Of a stretch of 25,712 nucleotides of DNA, positions 1-7,926 are shown one piece after another (positions within the stretch are counted from its first letter, which is position 1; each line of letters starts with the position of its first letter). The notes beneath the pieces are model-generated. The model saw nothing but the letters and a program-made list of their open reading frames with translations, did no database searches and had not been told where the DNA came from. The DNA is from Methanolinea sp. UBA473 (GTDB lineage: Archaea; Halobacteriota; Methanomicrobia; Methanomicrobiales; Methanospirillaceae): the NCBI GenBank assembly GCA_002509495.1, contig DAEV01000049.1:7760-33471 (forward strand), given 5' to 3'. Both the position numbers and the translations under genes were made by a program.

Positions 1-446
1 TGAGGGAGCAGGAAGCCGAACTCGAGCAGAACAAGGAGATCAAGACAAAGATCTCCCAGGCCCGGGACTTTCGCAAGGAAGCATCAGACCTTCATGCGAA
101 AGTGACCGAGATGGCCGAGCTTGCGCAGAAACACCATGACATGATGGTGGAATTCTACCGCAAGGCGGATAAATCGCGCGAAGAGGCGGATGCGGGCCAC
201 AAGAACTTTGTGGAAGCCCAGGAATCGGCGGATGCGGAACACAAGTACTTCATTGCCTGCCAGAAAGAGCTCCGCGATTACGACAAGGTGATCAGCGGCC
301 TTCGGAAGAAGACCAAGAAAGCCAAGGTCTCCAAGGAACAAAAAGCAGTCCGCAAGGAAGCCGAACACCTCTTCAAGATGTTCAGGGCCGGGGAGAAACT
401 CACCACGGACGATATCCTTCTCCTGCAGCGTTCCAAACTCATCTGA
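1..446 (+). CDS. COG1340/DUF7121-like coiled-coil protein, 5' end missing
   Basis: The frame is open from base 3 with no stop, so the start lies upstream of the window; it ends at TGA 444-446. The visible 147 residues are almost entirely charged (Glu, Lys, Arg, Ala, His) with heptad-like spacing, as in a long antiparallel coiled coil. The end (AEHLFKMFRAGEKLTTDDIL..) resembles the C-terminus of the archaeal COG1340 family, now DUF7121. Some databases label these phosphoserine phosphatase, but no HAD motif is visible here, so I would not use that name. Cellular role is unknown; the family is cytosolic and widespread in Euryarchaeota. A seven-T run follows the stop, so it probably ends its own transcript. 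Confidence 0.75.
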   Translation, partial: REQEAELEQNKEIKTKISQARDFRKEASDLHAKVTEMAELAQKHHDMMVEFYRKADKSREEADAGHKNFVEAQESADAEHKYFIACQKELRDYDKVISGLRKKTKKAKVSKEQKAVRKEAEHLFKMFRAGEKLTTDDILLLQRSKLI

Positions 447-448
447 CC

Positions 449-455
449 TTTTTTT
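449..455 (+). terminator. T-run terminator after the coiled-coil gene
   Basis: Seven consecutive T begin three bases after the stop codon. Archaeal RNA polymerase terminates at such U-tracts without needing a hairpin. Confidence 0.5.
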
Positions 456-471
456 CCGGGCGAAGGAATGA

Positions 472-479
472 TTTAATAG
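472..479 (+). promoter_or_regulatory. TATA box for the DUF373 gene (leaderless)
   Basis: TTTAATAG lies about 26 bp before the ATG at 501, the usual TATA-to-start distance in Archaea. Transcription would therefore begin at or next to the start codon. No Shine-Dalgarno sequence is visible before the ATG, which fits a leaderless mRNA. Confidence 0.5.
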
Positions 480-500
480 ATTCATTGCGATTCCTAAGTA

Positions 501-1625
501 ATGCAGCAGGGGCGTACACTGGTCCTTTCAGTGGATCGTGATGACGATATAGGTTATAAGGCAAAGGTGGCAAGTCCTGTGGTCGGGCGTGCCGCGTGTC
601 TTGCAGCCGCAAACGCCCTGGGTCTCGCGGATCCTGAAGATTCCGACACGAATGCCATCTTCCAGGCTGTCAAGATCTATGATGAACTCCTGTCCAGGGG
701 AGAGGACGTGGAGATCGCATTGGTATCGGGAAACCACATGCACATGATCGAAGGGGACCGGAAGATCGCCGCCTCCCTTGAGAAGGTCGTGCACGAGACA
801 GGGTCTACGAGTTGCATCGTGGTGACCGACGGAGCGGAGGACGAGTTCGTCATACCCATCGTCCAATCAAGAATTCCCGTGTCCAGTATCAACAGGGTGA
901 TCGTCAATCAGATCCCCAACCTCGAGGGAACCTACTACATTGTCAAGAAGCTCTTAAACGATCCCAAGGTGGCCAGGTTCGTTCTCGTCCCCATCGGCCT
1001 CGCGATGCTCCTCTGGGGGATTGCTTACCTCCTGGACCGACCCCAGATTGCGAATTTCACCGTCGTGGCTGCCATAGGGATCTACCTGCTTTACCGGGGA
1101 TCGGGGATCGACGAGGTGTTCAGTGGATTCGCCAACGCCCTCCGGACGTCCCTGACACGGGGGAAATTCTCATTCTTCACTTACATTGCGGGAATTCTCC
1201 TCGTAATCGTTGGGGTGATCATGGGACTGATGAATCTGCTCGTATACTATATCGAGATCGGGCTCCTGCTTTACTTCCTGATCTTCGTATATGGAGCAGT
1301 GCTATGGCTCGCCCTGGCCGGGATCGTCTCTTCCATCGGGATCATCATCGATAACTATTTCTTCGACAGGGAGAGCCTTGGGAAGGTGATCGTCTTCCCC
1401 TTTTTCATCGGGGCGATCGGACTGATCACCTATGGTGCGAGCGTGTACGCAATTGCAATGAATAATATCCCCGATTTCCCGTATACAACGTCTTCTGCAC
1501 TCAGTTATATCCTCTACGGGACGCTTGGAGGTCTGATATGCGCACTTTCCGGCATCGGCATCCGGTACATGGTCAACCGGTACCTTGAGTCCCAGAGCAC
1601 CGCAGAAATAATTGAGCTGGTATGA
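501..1625 (+). CDS. DUF373 family membrane protein
   Basis: A 374-aa protein of the archaeal DUF373 family. The first ~150 residues are soluble and begin with the family signature LVLSVDRDDDIGYKAKVASP, followed by VVGR and a Rossmann-like alternation of strands and helices. From about residue 155 there are six to seven hydrophobic segments (for example around 155-177, 183-200, 224-250, 255-285, 297-320 and 333-355), so the C-terminal half is in the membrane. The biochemical function is unknown in the family. The acidic DRDDD motif might bind a metal or nucleotide, but that is inference. The ATG was chosen because a TATA box sits 26 bp upstream and the signature begins right after it. It stands alone on this strand and faces the minus-strand gene ending at 1806. 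Confidence 0.9.
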   Translation: MQQGRTLVLSVDRDDDIGYKAKVASPVVGRAACLAAANALGLADPEDSDTNAIFQAVKIYDELLSRGEDVEIALVSGNHMHMIEGDRKIAASLEKVVHETGSTSCIVVTDGAEDEFVIPIVQSRIPVSSINRVIVNQIPNLEGTYYIVKKLLNDPKVARFVLVPIGLAMLLWGIAYLLDRPQIANFTVVAAIGIYLLYRGSGIDEVFSGFANALRTSLTRGKFSFFTYIAGILLVIVGVIMGLMNLLVYYIEIGLLLYFLIFVYGAVLWLALAGIVSSIGIIIDNYFFDRESLGKVIVFPFFIGAIGLITYGASVYAIAMNNIPDFPYTTSSALSYILYGTLGGLICALSGIGIRYMVNRYLESQSTAEIIELV

Positions 1626-1640
1626 GCTTCCACTCCGGCC

Positions 1641-1646
1641 TTTTTT
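1641..1646 (+). terminator. T-run terminator after the DUF373 gene
   Basis: Six T lie 16 bases after the stop. A short stem (CCACC at 1650-1654 with GGTGG at 1663-1667) follows just beyond. Confidence 0.4.
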
Positions 1647-1784
1647 GAGCCACCGCTAAAAGGGTGGGGTCTCTCACTAAGTCGGTCCCTTTTCAAACAT
1701 CGGAGGTCTCCCCGGGCTATTTACTTCTCCGTTGAGGCGATCCACGTTCAGTGCTGCCAGGTTTCACTGATGGAAAAGCCCCGT

Positions 1785-1801
1785 GTCTTTTAAAAAAGGA
1801 C
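1785..1801 (-). terminator. T-run in a short dyad after the small secreted protein gene
   Basis: On the minus strand six T follow within 14 bases of the stop at 1806, flanked by GTC/GAC to form a small inverted repeat. It matches an archaeal U-tract terminator. Confidence 0.4.
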
Positions 1802-1805
1802 TTCA

Positions 1806-2264
1806 TTACATGGGCGAATCAAAATAGCCCAGCCCGTTCGGCAGTTCCCTTGTAGAAACATACTCGCGTGAGGCCTGAGGGGTCGTGACCCGGAGGCTGG
1901 GGATAATCACGTTGAACTGGTGGGAAGGGAACCAGTAGATCCCCCTGCCATAATTATACGAGACATCTTCCACCACCAGTTGTGCCCTGTTCATGTCGAT
2001 CCGGGTTACCTGGGCATCCTCATAATTGAGGACACGAACGATCCGGGACTTTAGATCCTGCTTGCCAAGAAGGAAAACGATTACCTGGGTGGGCTCATCG
2101 AGCGAATACCGGACATCGATATTTGCCTTGCCCTTATCGAGGGTGATATCCACATTCTCGATGGTGATATACCCATACTTATCCTCGTTCCCGGCAAGGA
2201 CCGGCACTGCGGAAGCTGACAATAGGATTACCAGAACTACGATAGCCCAGCCTCTCATATCCAT
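1806..2264 (-). CDS. Small secreted protein of unknown function
   Basis: A 152-aa protein that I do not recognise beyond being exported. It opens with a signal peptide (short positive start, hydrophobic core about 5-20, cleavage likely after VLAG/near NEDKYG). The mature part alternates hydrophobic and polar residues as in a beta-sandwich, with no cysteine. Blocks such as ENVDITLDKGKANIDVRYSL and WFPSHQFNVIIPSL look like edge strands. There is no membrane anchor at the C-terminus, so it is probably released or bound to the envelope. A TATA box about 24 bp before the ATG suggests a leaderless transcript; an alternative ATG two codons downstream is possible. It is monocistronic between alba and the convergent DUF373 gene. 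Confidence 0.8.
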   Translation of the reverse strand: MDMRGWAIVVLVILLSASAVPVLAGNEDKYGYITIENVDITLDKGKANIDVRYSLDEPTQVIVFLLGKQDLKSRIVRVLNYEDAQVTRIDMNRAQLVVEDVSYNYGRGIYWFPSHQFNVIIPSLRVTTPQASREYVSTRELPNGLGYFDSPM

Positions 2265-2284
2265 ATACGAATGGGGGTGGGATT

Positions 2285-2292
2285 CTTATATC
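2285..2292 (-). promoter_or_regulatory. TATA box for the small secreted protein gene
   Basis: GATATAAG on the minus strand is centred about 24 bp before the ATG at 2264. Transcription would start at the start codon, giving a leaderless message. Confidence 0.45.
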
Positions 2293-2435
2293 TTTTCTGG
2301 TAGACCCCTAAGGAAGAATTCCAGTAAAATTTCGAGATATTTGGGAAAATACACCTTTATTACAAGAATATAGCGAAAAAGGGAATCATAAATTTAATAT
2401 AGATCCTCCATCCCTACCCGGGCAGGGGATCCTGG

Positions 2436-2711
2436 TCACTTGAGGGATGAGAGAATTATCTCAATGCTCGAGACATTGGTCTTTCCGCTATCGGTGTCGA
2501 TGATCTCCGTAGCGGTGACGATCTCCTTCTTGCCGACCCCGTCCAGGAAACGGTTGAGCGCAATCTCGGCGGTGTCAACCGCCCTGGAGATCGCTTTTCC
2601 TCTGGCCTTGATCGACACTTCCTGTGCACCGTTGTTGAACTGGGTCACCACAGCCAGTACATAATTCATGACCGGCTTGTTCCCCACGAATACTATGTTG
2701 TCCTTCAGCAT
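2436..2711 (-). CDS. albA: DNA/RNA-binding protein Alba
   Basis: A 91-aa protein with the full-length Alba fold. It binds double-stranded DNA and RNA as a dimer and helps compact the archaeal chromosome. The N-terminus DNIVFVGNKPVMNYVLAVVTQF is the family signature, and KARGKAISRAVDTAEIALNRFL is the central helix. Hypervariable loop residues follow around VGKKEIVTATEI. The usual RNA/DNA-contacting lysine pair near the start is partly replaced: only K13 of the GNKPVMNY motif is seen. The start is supported by a GGGTG Shine-Dalgarno sequence seven bases before the ATG. The gap to the upstream asd stop is only 15 bp, so the two genes are probably cotranscribed, though an internal alba promoter in the asd end cannot be excluded. 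Confidence 0.95.
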   Translation of the reverse strand: MLKDNIVFVGNKPVMNYVLAVVTQFNNGAQEVSIKARGKAISRAVDTAEIALNRFLDGVGKKEIVTATEIIDTDSGKTNVSSIEIILSSLK

Positions 2712-2726
2712 ACTGCGGCACCCTTT

Positions 2727-3743
2727 TTAGAGATACTTTCTTGTATGGATCAGTTCTGCGTTAAGCACCGATGCACCCGCTGCACCACGGATGGTGTTAT
2801 GTCCCATGGCAATGTAACGGACTCCTTCCCGGAGCCTCCCCACCGAGACCGTCATCCCGTTTCCGCGGTTCCGATCCAGTCGGGGCTGTGGACGATCCGG
2901 GTCCTCCAGATACTGGACCGATTTCGGAGGTTGGGTGGGCAGATCCTTGATCGGGGGTTTGTAGGTTTGAAACGCCTTCTTTATCCTGGCCAGCGGTTCA
3001 ACAATATCAACCCATATCGCCATCGTATGCCCGTCCATCACTGCAACCCTGTGACAGCTGGCGCTGACACTGAATGGGGCTGACCGGACATTCCCGCCAT
3101 CCAGGGTACCCAGGATCTTCAGGCTCTCGGTCTCCATCTTCTCCTCTTCAGAGCCGATGTACGGTATGACGTTATCGTAGATGCCCATGGCCGGTACTCC
3201 CTGGAATCCCGCCCCGGATATCGCCTGCATGGTTGCAACCCGGAGATCCGAGAATGCGAATTTCTGAATGGGTGCGAGCGACAGACACATCACGATCGTG
3301 GAACAATTCGGGTTGGTCACGATAAAACCGTCGCTTCCCGCATCCCTCTGTGCATCGATCAGCCCGAGGTGATCAGGGTTCACTTCGGGGATTACCAGGG
3401 GCACCAGGGGATCCATGCGGTGTGAACTGGCGTTGCTGCAGACCGCAAGACCCGCCCTGGCGCACTCCGACTCCATGTCCCCTGCCACTTCTGCCGGGAG
3501 TGCGGAGAAGACGAGATCCACATCCTTCAGACTCTTTGTATCGGTGGACCTGACCCGGATATCCGCGACGTTCTCAGGGAACGGGACATCCAGGCGCCAG
3601 TTCACGACCTCTCCATACCGCTTCCCCGCACTTCGATCTGACGCCGTCAGCGCTGTCAGCTGAAACCAGGGATGCTCCGCCAGGAGCTGGACAAAACGCT
3701 GACCCACCGCCCCTGTAGCACCAAGCACTCCGACATTGATCAT
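2727..3743 (-). CDS. asd: Aspartate-semialdehyde dehydrogenase
   Basis: This 338-aa cytosolic enzyme reduces beta-aspartyl phosphate to aspartate semialdehyde with NADPH, the branch point to lysine, threonine and methionine. The nucleotide-binding loop GATGAVG is at residues 8-14. The catalytic cysteine is C147 in NPNCST. ISGAGFQGVP (about 175-184) and CHRVAVMDGHT later match the archaeal/fungal-type Asd. An ATG 25 codons upstream (3818) would add an N-terminus unlike the family; the start at 3743 places MINVGVLGATG correctly and has AGGAAG just before it. A weak A/T-rich promoter-like stretch lies at 3843-3855. dapA and dapB, the next lysine-pathway steps, are in the same window at 10026-11658 but in a different operon. 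Confidence 0.95.
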   Translation of the reverse strand: MINVGVLGATGAVGQRFVQLLAEHPWFQLTALTASDRSAGKRYGEVVNWRLDVPFPENVADIRVRSTDTKSLKDVDLVFSALPAEVAGDMESECARAGLAVCSNASSHRMDPLVPLVIPEVNPDHLGLIDAQRDAGSDGFIVTNPNCSTIVMCLSLAPIQKFAFSDLRVATMQAISGAGFQGVPAMGIYDNVIPYIGSEEEKMETESLKILGTLDGGNVRSAPFSVSASCHRVAVMDGHTMAIWVDIVEPLARIKKAFQTYKPPIKDLPTQPPKSVQYLEDPDRPQPRLDRNRGNGMTVSVGRLREGVRYIAMGHNTIRGAAGASVLNAELIHTRKYL

Positions 3744-3939
3744 TGGTAACTTCCTGTAAACTCCTTCTGTGCACCGAAATGAGAGATCCGCATAGGCCAA
3801 CTCATTGCACTGGATCATCTCACGCAGTGGGAAAAAAGGTTTCTTTTTAATTTTCAGAACGGTAACAGGAGGAGGAGACGAAGGATTCCCAGGAGGAGAT
3901 CCGTTCTCCCCGCCTCCCGGAATGCCTTCCTCTTATTCA

Positions 3940-6279
3940 TTATTCGGGCAGATTCTCCCGATCTGCTGCAACCGGGATCGCATCCGCTCCTGCCGTATGT
4001 CCGGTCTTCTCGAACCTTCCCATGACAGAGAGCACCGCGGGCATCACAAAGATGGCCCCGAGGAGCGAGAATCCAACTGCGATCAGAGTAGTAATCCCGA
4101 AATTGCTGATGATTGGGAACGTGGAAAGGCACAGGGCAGAAAATCCAAAGAAAGTCGCGAGCCCGGACACCGTGATCGCTGTTCCGATCTTGTGGACACT
4201 CTCCTGGATCGCTGCAAGGTTGTCGGAAAGACGTTCCTGCTCTTCGGCGTACCGTTCCATGACAAGGATGGTATACTCGGCCGCAACCCCGATTGTCATT
4301 GATCCGAGCGTGGCGGTGAGCGGAGTATAGGGAATGTTAAGGAGATACATGACCACGGCATTCCAGCCCACAATGAAGATGATCGGGACCATGGGGGAGA
4401 TTGCATGGAGGTGCCGGTATACAAGAATCAGGAACAGGAACACAAGGATAAACCCAAGATAGGTCATCATCTCCTTGGATGTAGCCAGCGATGAGAGCAT
4501 CGATGTGAACAGGTCGAAACTTCCAGTAGGGTTCACGGAGATCCCGACCGGAGGTTCGAGGAATGCGATATCACTGATCATCCGCTGTTTCAGGGAGTTC
4601 ATCCGGGTCATTTCAAGATCTTCGGTGCTGAACTTGATCAGCGCATTCAGTGAACCGCTCAGATACAGGTCCCTCACTTCCACGGGGATTGTAGTCATCA
4701 CCGAATCGAGGTCTGCCTGAGTCTCGGGCATCGCACCACCATTGTAGGCAAGGACATAGGTTACGATGCTCGTCGCCCCGGTAAGTTCAGGGTGGTGATC
4801 CAGTTCATACTCCTGGAACTCTTCTATCCACCGCACCGCATTGAGATCCGTCACATCGCCCTGAAGATAAAAATCGGCGGTGCTGGTCGCTCCCAGGATA
4901 CGGGTGACCTTATCGATGTTAATCTTGGCCGGCATGTCCGAAGGGACGAAAGAATTTTCATTCGTCTGAATGGGAACCAGGGGGTCGACCTGGAAGCCGA
5001 TGAGGGCGATGCAGCCGACAACAAGGAGGATAGGGAGAGGGTTCTTTGCAATTTTTACGGATATGCCGGTGAGGAACTGCCCGTAGGAAAAAGAACGCTT
5101 CTTTCCATTTTTCGTATCCGAGGGTATTCCGGGTGGATCTATGAGGGAATCGCAGGCTCCCTCCCCTACAGCGTAGCACGTGTCGGTCCTGGGTTGTTTG
5201 GGTTTGTACTTCAGAAGAAGGCATAATGTTGGCACGCCGATGCACGAAATCCAGTAGGATGTAAAAATACCGATGATGGCGACCAGCCCGAACGACCGGA
5301 TCATCGGGACCTCCGAGACAAACATCGCGAGGAATCCCATGCAGGTCGCGAGCATCGCAAACATGACTGCAGGCCCTGTCCGGGTGACTGTCATGAATAC
5401 GGCGTCCTGGAGGGATCCCTTCCTGGACTCCTCATCAAAACGGGCATGAAACTGGATGGCATAGTCGATTCCGAGCCCTATAAGGACTGGGAATGCACCG
5501 ATCACCGCCATATTCAGCCCGACACTGGCGAGGCCCATCAGGCCGAGAGACGTGGCAAGGCCGATCCCTACGAGCAGGACAGGCATGAACCGGTATCGCA
5601 CGTAGGCAAAAAGGATCCCCATCACGATGATCAATAGGATCATGGCACCCCCAATGAGAATCCCCATATTGTTCCCGAGTCCTTCCGACATCTGCTGCAT
5701 GAAGGCAGGATTGCCGGATAATTCCACAGTCACTCCTGGAGGCTTATCGGTGTATTCTATAATCGAGACAACATTGTTCAATGCGGACTCCTGAACTTCG
5801 TCCGACAGGCCTTCCTCCAGTTTGATCTGCACGAGGGTAAGAATATTGGAGGGGACGACAAGTTCGCGGACGGACGGAGATAGTGAATCGATGATACGGT
5901 CGGTCTCACTCCGGGAATCCGGAAGCGTTCCCCCATTGGCGCTTTTTAGGACTTCGACAATGCTGTAGGTACTCTTGATATTCTGTTGCTGCCGGATGTC
6001 CTCTTCAAGAGTATCGAGATACTTCAGGACATCCGAATTCAGCGGATCGGACGACTCGATGATGAGAATGATTGAATCGGACCCGAATTGGTCTGCGTAT
6101 TTGGCATAGACGACCCCCTTTTCGGAATCTTTGTTCAGGTAGGTCTCCCAACCCGTCTCCATGGTGAGATGGGTCATCCCGACCATGGCGATGCAGAATA
6201 ACGCGAGGATCAGTCCGGCGACGACCCATGGCCTGCGGTTGATCTGGCCTGCAATCCCTTCAAAAAATTTGTTCAGCAT
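3940..6279 (-). CDS. RND superfamily transporter, HAE3/MMPL-like
   Basis: A 779-aa membrane protein with the duplicated RND layout. Each half has one transmembrane helix, a large extracytoplasmic domain and then five to six packed helices. The first half has TM1 at about 14-36 and helices from about 195 to 360 with GLGIDYAIQFHARF, which carries the conserved TM4 acidic residue. The second half starts near 415 (LPILLVVGCIALIGF) and has GVAAEYTILVMERYAEE, a Glu in place of Asp. This matches the archaeal hydrophobe/amphiphile efflux-3 family, driven by ion gradients. The substrate is unknown (lipid, hopanoid-like molecule or drug). The frame extends to a TTG at 6291, but the ATG at 6279 is preferred. 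It lies 106 bp downstream of a COG1361 protein gene, a common pairing in methanogens. Confidence 0.9.
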   Translation of the reverse strand: MLNKFFEGIAGQINRRPWVVAGLILALFCIAMVGMTHLTMETGWETYLNKDSEKGVVYAKYADQFGSDSIILIIESSDPLNSDVLKYLDTLEEDIRQQQNIKSTYSIVEVLKSANGGTLPDSRSETDRIIDSLSPSVRELVVPSNILTLVQIKLEEGLSDEVQESALNNVVSIIEYTDKPPGVTVELSGNPAFMQQMSEGLGNNMGILIGGAMILLIIVMGILFAYVRYRFMPVLLVGIGLATSLGLMGLASVGLNMAVIGAFPVLIGLGIDYAIQFHARFDEESRKGSLQDAVFMTVTRTGPAVMFAMLATCMGFLAMFVSEVPMIRSFGLVAIIGIFTSYWISCIGVPTLCLLLKYKPKQPRTDTCYAVGEGACDSLIDPPGIPSDTKNGKKRSFSYGQFLTGISVKIAKNPLPILLVVGCIALIGFQVDPLVPIQTNENSFVPSDMPAKINIDKVTRILGATSTADFYLQGDVTDLNAVRWIEEFQEYELDHHPELTGATSIVTYVLAYNGGAMPETQADLDSVMTTIPVEVRDLYLSGSLNALIKFSTEDLEMTRMNSLKQRMISDIAFLEPPVGISVNPTGSFDLFTSMLSSLATSKEMMTYLGFILVFLFLILVYRHLHAISPMVPIIFIVGWNAVVMYLLNIPYTPLTATLGSMTIGVAAEYTILVMERYAEEQERLSDNLAAIQESVHKIGTAITVSGLATFFGFSALCLSTFPIISNFGITTLIAVGFSLLGAIFVMPAVLSVMGRFEKTGHTAGADAIPVAADRENLPE

Positions 6280-6385
6280 GAAATACCCCAAGTATCAACC
6301 GTCTGTTCCGGTGCTATTGAGAGGTAAAAAGTCATGGGGACCGTGAATTCTTAGAATGTAGCCGACACGGATCCCAGGACCCCGC

Positions 6386-7762
6386 TTAACGCGATCCTCG
6401 CTCCTGGTGCTTCCGGTAGAGCATGTAACCCGCACCAGCGATCAGTGCACCGATCACAACCAGTACGATCGGATTGCCTAGCAATGCGGCAATTCCCGTG
6501 TCCTTGACCACGTCGACCCGGACTTTTATCGTATCAGAGATGATGCTGTTGTCAAGGGCATCCCGGAATCTCACCTCGGAATCCAGCCCGTACTCCTTCA
6601 CGGTCGCCTCACTGTCGACAGAAACCTCGAAAGACGCCTCTTTTGTCTCTCCGGGTGCGAATGTCCCCAGGAACGCCGTATCGTCACTGCTGGTGAACGG
6701 GTCGACCGCACTGATCCGGGCCTGGGCGGTGTAGACCGTGGCGCCCCCGGTATTTTTGTAGAGAACGGTGATCACTTTTTTCTGTCCGGGCGACACCTGA
6801 ATGGGATCCGAGTCGATGGAGAAGTCCACCTTCTTCCCGACCGGGATTCCGATGGTCGTCCTTTCCGTGTCGACCACATCACCCTCCTTATTCTCGTAAT
6901 TCACATAGACATCCAGGGGATATGTCTGGCTCTCTGCGTCCGCGTTCACCGAGATCTTGAATTTACCGGTCACATTCGCACCCTTCGGGAATTCTCCGAT
7001 ATAGGTGCTGCTGTCCGTCGGGATGATCGGACTATTATCGTTCCGGGCAATCTTCAGGATCGCGGATCTCCCGTCCTCCTGTCCGAAGTTCTGGACAACC
7101 AGCGTCAGATATCCCTCTGTACCGGCGTTGATATACTCGGCATCCGACGAGAGAATCGAGAACTGGAGTTCCGGCTTGATCTTCACGGGGAGGAGCAGCG
7201 TCTCACTCTTTTCCCGGTAAAAGTACTGGATCGTGTCCTGTCCATACTGGTCCGCTTCCCACAGATAGGTGTACTGGATTGTCAGAGGCAGGTTGTAAAT
7301 GCCATCCGTGGCATTCCTGGGAATCTTCACATCGAAGCTCACCAGCGTACTGCTGCCCCCTCCGACATCCCCTATCATCTGGGGATCCGTCTTGATGATC
7401 AGGGGAGAATCTCCAGAACCAAGCGTCAGGGTAACCAGTTTCGCGGTATTGGGCAGGTCATCGCGGCTGATGATGCCGGACTGCACAAATTTATATTCAT
7501 TCAACCCTGCGTTCTGAAGCCTGACAGAAATGACCGCATCCTCGCCCGGGCTGAACTCGTTCGTCCCCGAAACTGCGGCTGATAGTTCGGGCGAGCCGGC
7601 CATATATTTTTCACCGGCATAGACCGGTCCGGCAAGGACCAGGACCAGTGCAAACACCATCAGACTTCCATAGCCGAGGCGTTTATACAAGGAAAAAGAC
7701 CTGGGGGATACAGGAAATTCGTGCGGATTGCGGGCATCTTCCCGCCCTTTTCGTGATCTCAT
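6386..7762 (-). CDS. COG1361 S-layer-like exported protein with CARDB-type repeats
   Basis: A 458-aa exported protein. After a ~30-residue basic N-terminal stretch comes a hydrophobic signal segment (about 31-48, ending PVYAG). Three Ig-like NEW/CARDB-type domains follow: one starting PELSAAVSG, a second starting PELQFSILSSDAEYINAGTEG, and a third starting VDFSIDSDPIQVSPGQ. Each has the typical '(V/S)PG..-hydrophobic..NTG/NAG/NFG' pattern. A C-terminal helix (IVLVVIGALIAGAGYML) with a basic tail anchors it facing outward. COG1361 proteins often sit beside HAE3-type RND pumps in methanogens. A role like a periplasmic adaptor or substrate receptor is plausible but is inference. The start is supported by AGAGGA five to six bases upstream and a TATA box at 7807-7816. 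Confidence 0.85.
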   Translation of the reverse strand: MRSRKGREDARNPHEFPVSPRSFSLYKRLGYGSLMVFALVLVLAGPVYAGEKYMAGSPELSAAVSGTNEFSPGEDAVISVRLQNAGLNEYKFVQSGIISRDDLPNTAKLVTLTLGSGDSPLIIKTDPQMIGDVGGGSSTLVSFDVKIPRNATDGIYNLPLTIQYTYLWEADQYGQDTIQYFYREKSETLLLPVKIKPELQFSILSSDAEYINAGTEGYLTLVVQNFGQEDGRSAILKIARNDNSPIIPTDSSTYIGEFPKGANVTGKFKISVNADAESQTYPLDVYVNYENKEGDVVDTERTTIGIPVGKKVDFSIDSDPIQVSPGQKKVITVLYKNTGGATVYTAQARISAVDPFTSSDDTAFLGTFAPGETKEASFEVSVDSEATVKEYGLDSEVRFRDALDNSIISDTIKVRVDVVKDTGIAALLGNPIVLVVIGALIAGAGYMLYRKHQERGSR

Positions 7763-7806
7763 ACCATTCCTCTTGGAAATAACTTGGGATCAAGGTTCGT
7801 TTATGA

Positions 7807-7816
7807 TATATTTAAA
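7807..7816 (-). promoter_or_regulatory. TATA box for the COG1361-RND transcript
   Basis: TTTAAATATA on the minus strand lies about 50 bp before the ATG at 7762. It would give a ~23-nt leader that holds the AGAGGA ribosome site. A second A/T box (ATTTATAAG) lies near 7846-7855. Confidence 0.5.
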
Positions 7817-7926
7817 ACTAATTGCTATTGATTATACATATTACTTATAAATGGTGTTGATCAGGGCACCTGGATCCCGACCTTTTCAGCCCTGATAAGG
7901 GTTAGAATCAGTAGCAGCAACAGATT

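Noticed and set aside
3744..3818. 25-codon extension of asd
   Set aside because: The family start is MINVGVLG; the extra residues match nothing and would move the nucleotide-binding loop away from the N-terminus.
7860..7896. 8-bp inverted repeat ATCAGGGC...GCCCTGAT with 21-bp loop downstream of the HTH-PAS gene
   Set aside because: It may be a terminator or operator, but the loop is long and there is no T-run, so I could not support a call.
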